Source: Paenibacillus dendritiformis (GTDB lineage: Bacteria; Bacillota; Bacilli; Paenibacillales; Paenibacillaceae). From it: 64,000 nucleotides of DNA. The translations under genes were made by a program, and so were the position numbers. How positions within the stretch are numbered: the stretch's first letter is position 1; the number at the start of each line of letters is the position of its first letter. The stretch spans positions 5,944,001-6,008,000 of the forward strand of contig NZ_OX216966.1 of NCBI RefSeq assembly GCF_945605565.1, read 5' to 3'. The notes under the pieces are model-generated. The model ran no database searches and was not told the DNA's origin. It saw nothing but the letters and a program-made list of their open reading frames with translations. Positions 33,425-42,279 of this stretch are shown in pieces.

Positions 33425-35250
33425 GCCCATTCCTCCTGTGCATCAAGCCGTACCGACTCTTCTTCCCGTTGACGGAAGAAGGCCATGAACGGCTCGCCGA
33501 ATTGTTTTAGCTTCGCTTCCCCGATGCCTTTGACGAGCATCATCTCGGCTTCCGTCGTCGGCATTCGCTCCGCCATTTCCCGCAGCGTGCTGTCGTTGAA
33601 CACGATATATGGCGGCACGCCCGCCTTGCTCGCCAGCTCGCGGCGGATCAGGCGCAGCTGCTCGAAGATCGTCTCGTCGACCGCGCCGGCGGCCTTCGGC
33701 TTGAGCGAGGTCGCGACCCGCTGCGTCACCTGACGCTGCCCCTTGAGCACCTCGGCCGCGGGCGGCAGCAGGCGAACGACCGGATACTGTCCTTCGCTCA
33801 ACTGCAAATAGCCTTCCGCGATCAGCACATAAATCAAATCAGCAATCGCCTTCTCGGTCAAATGCCGCATCTCCCCGTGCGTCGGCAGCTTCTCGAAGCC
33901 GTATTGGACCACCTTTTTGTTGCGCGATCCCTTCAGCACGGAGGCTACCATCGAGACGCCGAACCGTTCCCGCATCCGGAAGATGCAGGAGAAAATTTTC
34001 TGTGCTTCCGTCGTAATGTCAATCGACTCGCGCTCATCCTTACAGTTCCCGCACATGCCGCAGGTCTCGTCCGACATTTCGCCGAAGTAGCGCAGCATGT
34101 ACGTCTGCAGGCAGCCAGTCGTGTAGCAGTAATCGATCATCGCCTGCAGCTTCTTATATTCATGCGTCTTCCGCTCTGGCGCGGCTTCGCTCTGTTCAAT
34201 AAAAAACTTTTGCGTCAAAATATCCTGCGGATGGAACAGCAGCACGCATTCGCTCGGCTCGCCGTCCCGGCCCGCGCGCCCGGCCTCCTGCACATACGCC
34301 TCCATATGCTTCGGCATATTGTAGTGCAGCACATAGCGCACGTTCGATTTGTCGATGCCCATCCCGAAGGCGTTCGTCGCCACGATGACACGCAGGTCGT
34401 CGTACAGGAACGCCTCCTGCATATGCGCGCGCTCCTCGTCCGACATACCGGCATGGTATCGTCCAGCGGCAAGGCCCGCCTTCCGCAGCATCTCGCACAG
34501 ATCCTCGACTTCCTTCCGCGTCGAGGCATAGATGATGCCCGGCTGATGCGTCCGCTCCCGCACATAATTCAGCGTGAACGCCCGGCGCTCCTCGCCGCGC
34601 AGCACGGCGAACGCCAGGTTGTCCCGCTTGAAGCCGGTGACCACCAGCTCCGGCTCCCCAAGCTCGAGCAGCCGGATCAAGTCCTCCGTCACCTCCGGCG
34701 TCGCGGTGGCCGTAAAGGCCGCCATGAGCGGGCGCGGACGTCCCGCTTCCTCCAGTTCCTTCAGGAAAGGCGCGATCGCGCGGTAGCTCGGTCGGAAATC
34801 ATGCCCCCATTGCGACACGCAGTGAGCCTCGTCCACCGCAATGAACGCGATGGGCAGCGACTTCGCCCGCTCCCGGAACCATTCGCTCTCCAGCCGCTCC
34901 GGCGCGACATACAGCAGCTTCAGCCGCCCTTCCTCCGCCCGGCGCACAATCCGTCCCGCCTCCCCCATCTCCTGGGTGCTGTTGATGAACGCGGCCTCCA
35001 CGCCCAAGCTGTGCAGCGCATCGACCTGATCCTTCATCAGCGAGATGAGCGGCGAGACAACCAGCGTCACGCCCTGCAGCATCAGCGCCGGAATCTGGTA
35101 GCAGATCGACTTCCCGCCGCCGGTCGGCATAATGCCTACCGTATTTTTTCCTTCTAATATATATTCAATTATTCGCTTCTGTCCCTCGCGGAAGTCATCG
35201 TAGCCGAACACCCGCTTCAATGTGCTCCGTGCTTGGTCCATTGATATCAT
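33421..35250 (-). CDS. recQ: ATP-dependent DNA helicase RecQ
   Basis: Helicase of 609 residues. Motif I TGGGKS (43-48), DEAH box (AVDEAHCVSQWGHDFRPSY), motif VI QEAGRAGRDGE, the RQC zinc cluster (YCYTTGC...CGMCGNC), a winged helix, and a C-terminal HRDC domain (about 520-600). It unwinds recombination intermediates with RecJ and RecA partners. The ATG at 35250 has AAGGAG nine bases before it. It is first of recQ-csaA. Confidence 0.95.
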   Translation of the reverse strand: MISMDQARSTLKRVFGYDDFREGQKRIIEYILEGKNTVGIMPTGGGKSICYQIPALMLQGVTLVVSPLISLMKDQVDALHSLGVEAAFINSTQEMGEAGRIVRRAEEGRLKLLYVAPERLESEWFRERAKSLPIAFIAVDEAHCVSQWGHDFRPSYRAIAPFLKELEEAGRPRPLMAAFTATATPEVTEDLIRLLELGEPELVVTGFKRDNLAFAVLRGEERRAFTLNYVRERTHQPGIIYASTRKEVEDLCEMLRKAGLAAGRYHAGMSDEERAHMQEAFLYDDLRVIVATNAFGMGIDKSNVRYVLHYNMPKHMEAYVQEAGRAGRDGEPSECVLLFHPQDILTQKFFIEQSEAAPERKTHEYKKLQAMIDYCYTTGCLQTYMLRYFGEMSDETCGMCGNCKDERESIDITTEAQKIFSCIFRMRERFGVSMVASVLKGSRNKKVVQYGFEKLPTHGEMRHLTEKAIADLIYVLIAEGYLQLSEGQYPVVRLLPPAAEVLKGQRQVTQRVATSLKPKAAGAVDETIFEQLRLIRRELASKAGVPPYIVFNDSTLREMAERMPTTEAEMMLVKGIGEAKLKQFGEPFMAFFRQREEESVRLDAQEEWA

Positions 35251-35608
35251 ATCCTCGAACTCCTTCTCGCTCTCCCTGCTATTGTTCTAGTATAACCTAA
35301 CGGGAAGCCGGTTGGGAGGGCCAGGCCGGATTCTCTCGGAACAAGGCCGGATTCGTGCCGGCTCTCCGGTCTGGATATCGGCTGCCGCATTGAGGCAGCG
35401 GGCCTTCTTATACCTGTCCATTCGCATCAATCATTGAGAATCAGAAGCTGGCCCTATACAACATCGATCCTATCGGTCCGTCCCAGCTTGCCTGCATGCT
35501 TCGTCCTCGCTGCTGAGGCTCAGACCTCGTTGCGGGCGATTGGCGCCCATCCGTTCTTTTTGCTATAGTGAGAGCAGTTGAATCTGAAGGCAGGAGCGAA
35601 GACCAGAC
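35251..35608. other. intergenic region between divergent recQ and rlmCD-like genes
   Basis: 358 bases without a supported gene. It holds the promoter region of the methyltransferase gene at its right end and GC-rich inverted repeats (for example TGCCGC/GCGGCA-like around 35380-35400), with no clear structure otherwise. Confidence 0.5.
35540..35569 (+). promoter_or_regulatory. promoter of the rlmCD-like gene
   Basis: Extended -10 TGCTATAGT (35561-35569) with TTGGCG at 35540-35545, an 18-base spacer. It lies 40 bases upstream of the start codon. Confidence 0.5.
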
Positions 35609-37111
35609 ATGAATGAACGAAAAACCGGTACAGGCCGGAGTTATAGAGGAAACAATCCTAAGGAGCGACCAGCTTGGAAAAAGGGCCCGCGTCCCGGTGC
35701 GGCCGGAGCGAGGCCGCGAGTGACCGATGCCTCGGCGGAGCAGGTGAAGGTTGGCGACCGCATCGTCGTCACGATCAAGCGGATCGGCATTAACGGAGAG
35801 GGCGTTGGCTATTATCGGAAAAAAGCCGTCTTCCTCGACGGCGCTCTTCCGGGGGAGGTCGTGCGGGCGAAGGTAACCGCAGTGCACGACAAGCATATCG
35901 TCGCCGCCGTGACGGCGTACGAGAAGGAATCGCCGGACCGGCGCCAGCCGCCTTGTCCGGTCTACGAGCGCTGCGGCGGCTGCCAGCTGCAGCATCTCGC
36001 TTACGAGGGCCAGCTCCGGGCGAAGGAGGAACTGGTGCGGGAGGCGTTCCGCCGCTATGCCGGCATCGAAGGAGATGCGCTGCCGCTGAAGCCGATGCTG
36101 GGCATGGACGATCCGTGGCACTACAGGAACAAAGCCCAGCTGCAGCTCGGCGCCGGACGGGACGGCCGCATCGTGGCCGGCCTGTACGAGGCCCAGTCCC
36201 ACCAGCTCGTCGATATTACGGGCTGCACGATCCAGCATGACCGCATCAATCAGACGGTCGAAGAGGTGAAGGCGATTCTGGAGCGGCTGCACATTGCACC
36301 GTATGACGCCAAGCGACGCACCGGCGTCGTCCGCACGATCATCGTGCGGACCGGCTTCCAGTCCGACGACCTGCAATTGACGCTCGTCACCGGCACGGAG
36401 ACGCTGCCGAAGAGCGACCAGCTCGTCAGCGAGCTGCTGCGGAAGGTGCCCGATCTGACCACCATCGCGCACAATATCAACACGCGCAAGACGTCGCTCG
36501 TGTTCGGCGACAAGACGCGCATCCTCTGGGGCAAGCCGACGATGGAGGACTCGCTCGGCGACGTGAAGTTCTCGCTGTCGCCGCGCGCCTTCTTCCAGCT
36601 CAACCCGCAGCAGACGCTGAAGCTGTACGAGGCGGTGCGCGTGGCCGCGGCCTTGAGCGGGCGGGAACGGGTCGTCGACGCCTACTGCGGGACAGGCACG
36701 ATCGCCCTCTGGCTGGCTCCTTATGCGGCCGAGGTGCGCGGCATCGAGATCATTCCGGAGGCCGTCGAGAACGCCCGCCAGAATGCCGAGCGCAGCGGCC
36801 GCACGAACGCCGCCTTCTATGCCGGAGAAGCCGAAGCGCTGCTTCCCCGCTGGGTGAAGGACGGCTACCGCCCCGACGTCATCGTCGTCGACCCGCCGCG
36901 CACCGGCTGCGACGAGCGTCTGCTGCGGGCCATCCTCGCCGCCAATCCGAAGCGGCTCGTCTACGTCTCCTGCAATCCGTCCACCTTGGCGAAGGATTGC
37001 AAAGCGCTGCTGGCCGGCGGCTACGAGCTGGCCTCCGTCCAGCCGGTGGACATGTTCCCGCAGACGGCGCATGTGGAGTGTTGTGTGTTGCTTACAAAAT
37101 TTAATGATTGA
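35609..37111 (+). CDS. rlmCD: 23S rRNA (uracil-C5)-methyltransferase, RlmCD/RumA family
   Basis: Methyltransferase of 500 residues. An N-terminal basic tail (1-45) leads into a TRAM domain (about 46-105). The [4Fe-4S] ligands start CPVYERCGGCQLQH near residue 115. The SAM fold has VDAYCGTGTIALWL, followed by VVDPPRTGCDERLL, and the catalytic Cys in YVSCNPSTLAKDC, ending with the base Glu in QTAHVECCVLL. In B. subtilis RlmCD makes m5U747 and m5U1939. Which uracil this copy modifies cannot be read from sequence alone. Confidence 0.92.
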   Translation: MNERKTGTGRSYRGNNPKERPAWKKGPRPGAAGARPRVTDASAEQVKVGDRIVVTIKRIGINGEGVGYYRKKAVFLDGALPGEVVRAKVTAVHDKHIVAAVTAYEKESPDRRQPPCPVYERCGGCQLQHLAYEGQLRAKEELVREAFRRYAGIEGDALPLKPMLGMDDPWHYRNKAQLQLGAGRDGRIVAGLYEAQSHQLVDITGCTIQHDRINQTVEEVKAILERLHIAPYDAKRRTGVVRTIIVRTGFQSDDLQLTLVTGTETLPKSDQLVSELLRKVPDLTTIAHNINTRKTSLVFGDKTRILWGKPTMEDSLGDVKFSLSPRAFFQLNPQQTLKLYEAVRVAAALSGRERVVDAYCGTGTIALWLAPYAAEVRGIEIIPEAVENARQNAERSGRTNAAFYAGEAEALLPRWVKDGYRPDVIVVDPPRTGCDERLLRAILAANPKRLVYVSCNPSTLAKDCKALLAGGYELASVQPVDMFPQTAHVECCVLLTKFND

Positions 37112-37153
37112 TTGTCATAATCTTAAGGCAACCGAAGAAGGGAGTGTTAAACA

Positions 37154-37861
37154 TTGAATTTTGACATGGTGATGCAGGAGCTTGAAGCTCTCGGCAAGGA
37201 ACGACTCAAGAAGATGTATATATCCAACGGCGCACATGAACCGCTTTTTGGCGTGGCGACAGGCGAGATGAAGCCCATCTTCAAGAAAACAAAAATCAAT
37301 CAACCTCTGGCCGAGCAGCTATACGCGACAGGGAACTACGACGCTATGTACTTCGCCGGCATCATTGCAGACCCCAATGCGATGACGGAAGCGGATTATG
37401 ACCGTTGGATGGATGCGGCTTATTTTTACATGCTGTCTGATTATGTGGTTGCCGTAACCCTGGCGGAAGCAGATATCGCACAAAAGGTTGCCGATAAATG
37501 GATCGCAAGCGGCGAAGAGTTGAGAATGTCGGCGGGCTGGAGCTGTTACTGCTGGCTGTTGGGGAACCGTCCGGATGATGAATTCTCCGAAGACAAAATT
37601 GCCGGTATGCTTGATCTGGCGGAACGCACGATTCACGATGCTCCCGAACGAGCGAAATACGCGATGAACAATTTTATGTACACCGTCGCCGTATCTTATT
37701 TACCGCTCCATGATAAGGCCGTCGAGACCGCTAAGGCAGTAGGCCCGGTAGAAGTCACACGGGACAAGACCAAAAGCAAGCTCATACACGCTTTCGAAAA
37801 TATTCAAAAGGCTGTAGATAAAGGGCAGCTTGGTTTCAAACGCAAACATGTAAGGTGTTAA
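37154..37861 (+). CDS. AlkD-like DNA alkylation repair protein (HEAT repeat)
   Basis: All-helical protein of about 235 residues of the DNA alkylation repair (PF08713-like) family. These HEAT-repeat glycosylases excise cationic N3-/N7-alkylated bases. The usual N-terminal pattern LFGVATGEMKPIFK (FGV near 30) and the W/Y-rich helix ELRMSAGWSCYCWLL are present. The TTG at 37154 has GGGAG upstream; the first in-frame ATG is 12 bases later. It is not clear that the catalytic Trp/Asp/Arg set is complete. Confidence 0.75.
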   Translation: MNFDMVMQELEALGKERLKKMYISNGAHEPLFGVATGEMKPIFKKTKINQPLAEQLYATGNYDAMYFAGIIADPNAMTEADYDRWMDAAYFYMLSDYVVAVTLAEADIAQKVADKWIASGEELRMSAGWSCYCWLLGNRPDDEFSEDKIAGMLDLAERTIHDAPERAKYAMNNFMYTVAVSYLPLHDKAVETAKAVGPVEVTRDKTKSKLIHAFENIQKAVDKGQLGFKRKHVRC

Positions 37862-37877
37862 ACTCTATTGTGCTGCA

Positions 37878-37900
37878 CTCCGCATACGGTACATGCGGAG
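37878..37900 (+). terminator. hairpin after the AlkD-like gene
   Basis: CTCCGCAT / ATGCGGAG stem of 8 bp with a 7-base loop, 17 bases after the stop. T-poor tail, so it may only slow polymerase. Confidence 0.4.
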
Positions 37901-37953
37901 CGTTGTTCACTACTTGTGAGAATGGATTAAAAATAAGATGCATCGGTGTTTAG

Positions 37954-37980
37954 ACCCTTCAAAATTCGGAAGGGTTTTTT
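37954..37980 (+). terminator. intrinsic terminator
   Basis: ACCCTTC (37954-37960) pairs with GAAGGGT (37969-37975) and six Ts follow. It ends the AlkD-like transcription unit. A TATAAT at 37983-37988 begins the next unit. Confidence 0.8.
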
Positions 37981-38031
37981 GTTATAATAAAAAATGGTTG
38001 AGGTTGCCAAATGATAGTCTAACTTATTGTT

Positions 38032-38592
38032 GTGTTTTTGGGGGAAGTGTGGGCAGATAACGCAATGAATCCGTCATCCGCCATCGTATGGTCGAGCGGA
38101 TTGGAAGGCTTCAACTTCATGGGGAGCGTTAAATCGAATTTGAACAATCATGAGTCCCTCCGTCTAAATCACGTCGTCCCTTATCAGGCTGTGGAAATCG
38201 ATCAGGCTTTCGCTCTTGCACTGACGAATGGCGAAATGAAAAATGCCGACTTTTTGCATAATTACATTGAACAATATTGGGGCACGCTCGATCACTTTTT
38301 AGAAAAAGGCTATGGATACGTTGCACTCACAGCTAACAAAGAGGTCGCAAGCCTAGCCATCTCCTCATCCATATATGGTTCCACACACGCCATTGGAGTG
38401 GAAACACTTGAAGATTACCAACGACAAGGATTATCGAGCTCACTCGTGAAATTATTACTAAATAAATTCAACGAAAACAAGATTATTGCCTGGTGGGACT
38501 GCATGGAGAGCAATATCGCTTCTCAAAAAACAGCCGAGAAGGCAGGCTTATGTAAAACGCATCGTTACAAAATAAATTGGTTCCATTTTTAA
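38032..38592 (+). pseudogene. GNAT acetyltransferase remnant, 5' part missing
   Basis: The C-terminal half looks like a GNAT domain of the GNAT_acetyltran (PF12746-like) group: GYVALTANKEVASLAISSSIYGSTHAIGVETLEDYQRQGLSSSLVKLLL, with the cofactor-binding QRQGL. The N-terminus is irregular: it starts with GTG and no ribosome-binding site, in-frame stops lie just upstream (TAA 38020-38022), and the family's first ~70 residues seem absent or shortened between MGSVKSNLNN and HESL. I read this as a truncated or decayed gene; a short functional protein is possible. Confidence 0.6.
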
Positions 38593-38619
38593 GAACCAAA
38601 ATGAAATGAGTGGTGAAAC

Positions 38620-39155
38620 ATGGTTTTCATTGAAACTTCCAGGTTATTTCTAAGACCATTCGATGATGAGGATGTCGCGTCCCTGCATCCTGTTTTTTCT
38701 GACCCGGAGACCATGGCATATTATCCTGCTCCTTTCAGCTATCAGCAAACCCAAGCTGGATTCAAAGAAATCAAGCCCGATATGCGAATGACGGTTATGG
38801 ATTATGGGCCGTTTGTTTGAAGGATACGGGGCAGGTTATCGGAGACTGCGGACTTATTAATCAAAATGTAAACGGAAAAACCGAGGTTGAAATCGGCTAC
38901 CATCTGAATAAAGCCTACTGGTCCAAAGGCTATGCTTCGGAAGCCGCCGCAGCTTGCAAGGAATATGGATTTGAACGTTTGGGTTTAAGCAGGGTGATAA
39001 GCATCATCGCCCCCCGAAACGTAGCATCGATACGTGTAGCTGTGAAGATCGGCTTCTCCAAGGAAAAAGAGGCTTTTATTTTCGGTAAATCTCATTATAT
39101 TTTCTCGGGGAGTAGGCCCCAAAGAAGTAAATTATTGGGACAATGTTACTTTTGA
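38620..39155 (+). pseudogene. RimJ/RimL-type GNAT acetyltransferase, frameshifted
   Basis: Two overlapping reading frames together make one normal acetyltransferase. Frame 1 gives MVFIETSRLFLRPF...PFSYQQTQ; then a -1 shift at about 38752-38754 gives SWIQRNQARYANDGYGLWAV and CLKDTGQVIGDCGLINQNVNGKTEVEIGYHLNKAYWSKGYA. Without the shift frame 1 stops at 38820. The conserved reading QTQSWIQRNQARYANDG spanning the join shows that one base was lost. It could be a real mutation or a sequencing error; other broken genes nearby favour decay. Confidence 0.8.
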
Positions 39156-39238
39156 ACTATATTCTTTATAAGGGATATTTTGGTATTATAAGGATTGAAA
39201 GGCGGCCGCTTTTACATAACCAAAAGGATGGGTTGCTA

Positions 39239-39697
39239 ATGAAATTCAAAAAGTCCATTACAACTTTCATTATGGTCGCCATGGTTTTGGTATTAGCGCA
39301 AAGCGCATTTGCGCTGCCTGGAATGGGAGATACCATGGAGAAGGCAATTAAGATCGAACCAGGCGTCAAGCTTAATGGAGTATTGCAAGACGCCAATGAT
39401 TATGATTGGTACACGTGGGAGAACAAATCAGGAAAGAATAGGTATGCGTATTTTCAAGTTACAACGCCATCGGAAGATTCGGGCGCATTACTAGGTGCGG
39501 TTGTTGTTTATCCTCTTGGATTTAATTCATCTCCATTCTTTGCCGATCCAACGCAAAGAAGACACCAAAACCTTTCGACCATACTAGTTCCTCCTCATGG
39601 AAAAATCTATTTCTTCTTAAAGAACACGGGAAATAAACTTGAACCGTATGAAATCCGTAACTTTGGTTTAACATATGAAAACCCCGGTGATATTTAG
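39239..39697 (+). CDS. small secreted protein with pre-peptidase-like domain
   Basis: Exported protein of 152 residues. Signal peptide 1-24 (MKFKKSITTFIMVAMVLVLAQSAFA), then a beta-rich domain with GDTMEKAIKIEPGVKLNGVLQDANDYDWYTWEN, resembling bacterial pre-peptidase C-terminal (PPC) modules. It lacks an enzyme domain. The ATG at 39239 has AAAGGATGG upstream. No known function; perhaps a surface or calcium-binding accessory protein. A terminator follows. Confidence 0.65.
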   Translation: MKFKKSITTFIMVAMVLVLAQSAFALPGMGDTMEKAIKIEPGVKLNGVLQDANDYDWYTWENKSGKNRYAYFQVTTPSEDSGALLGAVVVYPLGFNSSPFFADPTQRRHQNLSTILVPPHGKIYFFLKNTGNKLEPYEIRNFGLTYENPGDI

Positions 39698-39710
39698 TAG
39701 ACAACACAAA

Positions 39711-39737
39711 ACAGCCGCTGATTAGTCAGCGGTTGTT
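39711..39737 (+). terminator. terminator after the secreted protein gene
   Basis: ACAGCCGCTGA pairs with TCAGCGGTTGT (11 bp, with G-U pairs) around a TTAG loop, running into TTTTTTC. Confidence 0.8.
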
Positions 39738-39902
39738 TTTTCTTCATTTTGCCATTGCCGGTGATGACGCTGCGGGAGAGTGTTAGATTCGTTGCAAAAC
39801 AAGGCGACTTCCGCTATTCCATTTCGCATAGATATATCCATAATGAGTCCGTACAGCATGGCTGGCGTTTTATCAATGAATCAATAAGAGGAGGTTGTTG
39901 AA

Positions 39903-40493
39903 TTGGCCCAACTTGTCGAGATACGCTTCGCTGCCTTCATCCCTGAAGCGTGGATAGAGCATAAGCGAACCGCGAATGCGATCATTCAATTCAATGGCAA
40001 CAACAGAGGCTTTACTTATTTCACGGAAGATCAACCCGAGCTCTCGAAAATGGCACAGCACATTGTCGTGGATTTCGAGAAAACGGAAATAAAACATTTT
40101 CGATCGACAGGCCCGACAATCGAAAGAACCGTTGAACTAAGCAGCGGTAAAGTTTTGCAGGAAGTATTCGGCCATGCCTCTGATTCCGGACTGACCATCT
40201 CGAATAAGAGTATCTCAAACACGTCAGCGTCGTTTTTCATACAAGGCAGTGCGTCCAACCCTTTGAACGCTGACGCTTCTCCACTGGACTGGGAGTATGA
40301 CGTAACGGTTGACCGTTCAGGAAAAGTAACCGTTAAGGGACGCCATGACGGCTTTCCGGCGCATGAAATTTATAAACGTGTAGATAAGGGGACTCCGTTC
40401 ACCATCTATACTCACGATCCGCGCGTTACAGGCGATACGCCCCTGTCTCTGTTCCCTCCAATGGAGCGTATAGTAGACAGAATCGCTCCTTAA
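39903..40493 (+). CDS. DUF3238-family protein
   Basis: Protein of 196 residues beginning LVEIRFAAFIPEAWIEHKRT, with a conserved histidine-containing VDFEKTEIKHFRSTGPTI and the C-terminal YDVTVDRSGKVTVKGRHDGFPAHEIYKRV. This fits DUF3238, a family of unknown function common in Bacillus. No signal peptide or transmembrane segment. The TTG start has GAGGAGG nearby. I cannot assign a function. Confidence 0.65.
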   Translation: MAQLVEIRFAAFIPEAWIEHKRTANAIIQFNGNNRGFTYFTEDQPELSKMAQHIVVDFEKTEIKHFRSTGPTIERTVELSSGKVLQEVFGHASDSGLTISNKSISNTSASFFIQGSASNPLNADASPLDWEYDVTVDRSGKVTVKGRHDGFPAHEIYKRVDKGTPFTIYTHDPRVTGDTPLSLFPPMERIVDRIAP

Positions 40494-40658
40494 GCTTCCA
40501 TACTGTGCCTCAGCTTCTCCTTCACCCAAACCAATCTCGATGTAGCAGAGATCCGTGAAAACACGATAAACTGCAAATATACACCAAAAGCCGGCACATC
40601 GTAATTGATGGAATCGGGAAGAGGATCTTGCCAAGAATCACGGGAAGGAGCAGCCTTA

Positions 40659-41082
40659 TGAATTTTAATATAGCGGTAGCTATCGAGGTTTTGGAACGCA
40701 CACCGCAGACATTGGAGAATTTTTTGTCCGGTTTATCGGAAGGTTGGCTGCAATGCAATGAAGGTGAAGGCAAACCCTTTCCCCGTTCGATCGCTATTCT
40801 CATCTGCATGACAAGCATGAGCGCTCCATGGAACAAAAGCTGCTAGAATTTAAAATAATAAGAGCGCAAAATATAGCCAAGTTGAAGGAGCTTATCAAAA
40901 CGGAAGGGCTTGAATTGACGGGTTTTCACCCTGCATTTGGTGTCGTGAAGATCAGAGAATTGATTGCGGCGTGGGCGGTTCATTATTTAGCGCATATGGG
41001 TCAGATCGTTCGGGTCATGGCCAAGAGATACAGGACGGATATCGGGCCTTGGATAGAATATTTGGGAGTCTTGAAAAAGTAG
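40659..41082 (+). pseudogene. DinB-family gene with internal deletion and frameshift
   Basis: The beginning [25 protein letters not shown]...WLQCNEGEG and the end [22 protein letters not shown]...HYLAHMGQIVRVMAKRY...GPWIEYLGVLKK are the two ends of a DinB (YfiT/DinB_2-like) metal-binding four-helix protein. About 27-30 residues expected between CNEGEG and KPFP are missing, including one of the metal His residues. In addition one base is lost near the CCCC run at 40777-40787, so [14 protein letters not shown] is read only in the other frame. Two lesions argue against sequencing error. Confidence 0.8.
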
Positions 41083-41086
41083 TGAT

Positions 41087-41111
41087 GAGGGGCGGCGACC
41101 CCCTCTTTTTT
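41087..41111 (+). terminator. terminator after the DinB pseudogene
   Basis: GAGGGG (41087-41092) pairs with CCCCTC (41100-41105) across a 7-base loop and TTTTTT follows. Confidence 0.8.
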
Positions 41112-41124
41112 GTTGTTAAGCCGG

Positions 41125-42130
41125 CTATCGTACGATGCTGGTGACTTTTTGGCGAATGTCGAACAACGTTTCGAGGGCCCTCATTCTCTTGCGGATCTTG
41201 CTGCTGCGGAACACTCCCGTCTGTGCATCGTTCAACATTGACCCCATGAGTCTCACCATGCAGGCTTTGACCAAATAGGGAAACAGACCTTCGGAAAATT
41301 CCTGTGGCACCTCGACATTGCAATAGACCTTAAGCGTGGAACGGATTCTATCCAATGAAGCGGTCCCTGAAAACTCCCACAAAAAGGTCCAGTATAAAAA
41401 CTGAGAGAGAGCATATAATTCATTTTCGTACTCGGGCGTGAAATCAATGATCGCTTGTATGCTATTTCCGCAAAAGACGACATTTCCAGGCCCTACATCG
41501 GAATGAATGAGCTGTTTCGGATTACGGTTAAAATCATCCATATAATCCGATAAAACTTTTTGGGCGCTCCTCAATAGAAACCTCTGCTTCTTCCAGTTCG
41601 AACTGCTTCACTATCTCATCAACCTGGTCACACAAGAAGACACCGGATTTCACTTTATCCCAAGCGTTTTTCTCTTCGATTTCCGTTTCTTCAAAAGGCA
41701 CTTGGCGCAGGATTTGATGATATGTACGTAAATAGCGGATAACCGAATAAAATTGCTCATCGTTATAGGTCTCTATAGCCTCGCCTGGGACATATTCCGT
41801 TAACGAATAGCCAGCACTGGACATTAACTTATTTTCCCGTGTAGGAATAAGCCTTCCTTGAATCAATCCATTATCGGTTAGCACTTTTTGAGCCTTATGG
41901 TATATCTTTAGAAAGTCTGACCTGTCCACCTGCTTCAACATATAACTACCTTCACTCGTAGCTATCTGATAGCAAGGGCTGCTTGCAGACATGTCCCGCA
42001 GCTCCCATATTTCACGAAGATCATATTCATTTTTCAAAATTTCTTCAATGGACATGTTCATGAGAACTCCTTCATCATTCAATAAATGATTCGTGATCAG
42101 CGGCATTATCTCCTTCGTTCGCAGCGACAT
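41125..42130 (-). pseudogene. APH/choline-kinase-type phosphotransferase, frameshifted
   Basis: The N-terminal part (42130 down to about 41560) has kinase-like features, such as EGSYMLKQVDRSDFLKIYHKAQ and SLTEYVPGEAIETY. The C-terminal part (from about 41570) has the catalytic loop LIHSDVGPGNVVF (HxDxxxxN) and IDFTPEYENELYALSQFLYW. They lie in different frames and join at the run CGCCCAAAAAG near 41555-41565, where an in-frame stop appears instead of QKVLSDYMDDFNR. A one-base indel explains it. Family: aminoglycoside phosphotransferase/CotS-like. Confidence 0.75.
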
Positions 42131-42279
42131 CAGGCTCTCCTGGCCTGCAGCGATGATTCAATCAATAATCGTGAATACATAGTTGAAGCATTCCAATTAT
42201 TGGGCTATCATATTTAGTATCTGATACTAATAGCAATGACTAAGCTCGTTTATTCGTTTGCAGGGTATAAAATGGAGGG

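Noticed and set aside
33862..35157. 431-residue plus-strand frame
   Set aside because: Antisense of recQ, same shadow composition.
35441..37072. 543-residue minus-strand reading frame
   Set aside because: Antisense of the rlmCD-like gene, Arg/His/Gln-rich composition typical of shadow frames in GC-rich coding DNA.
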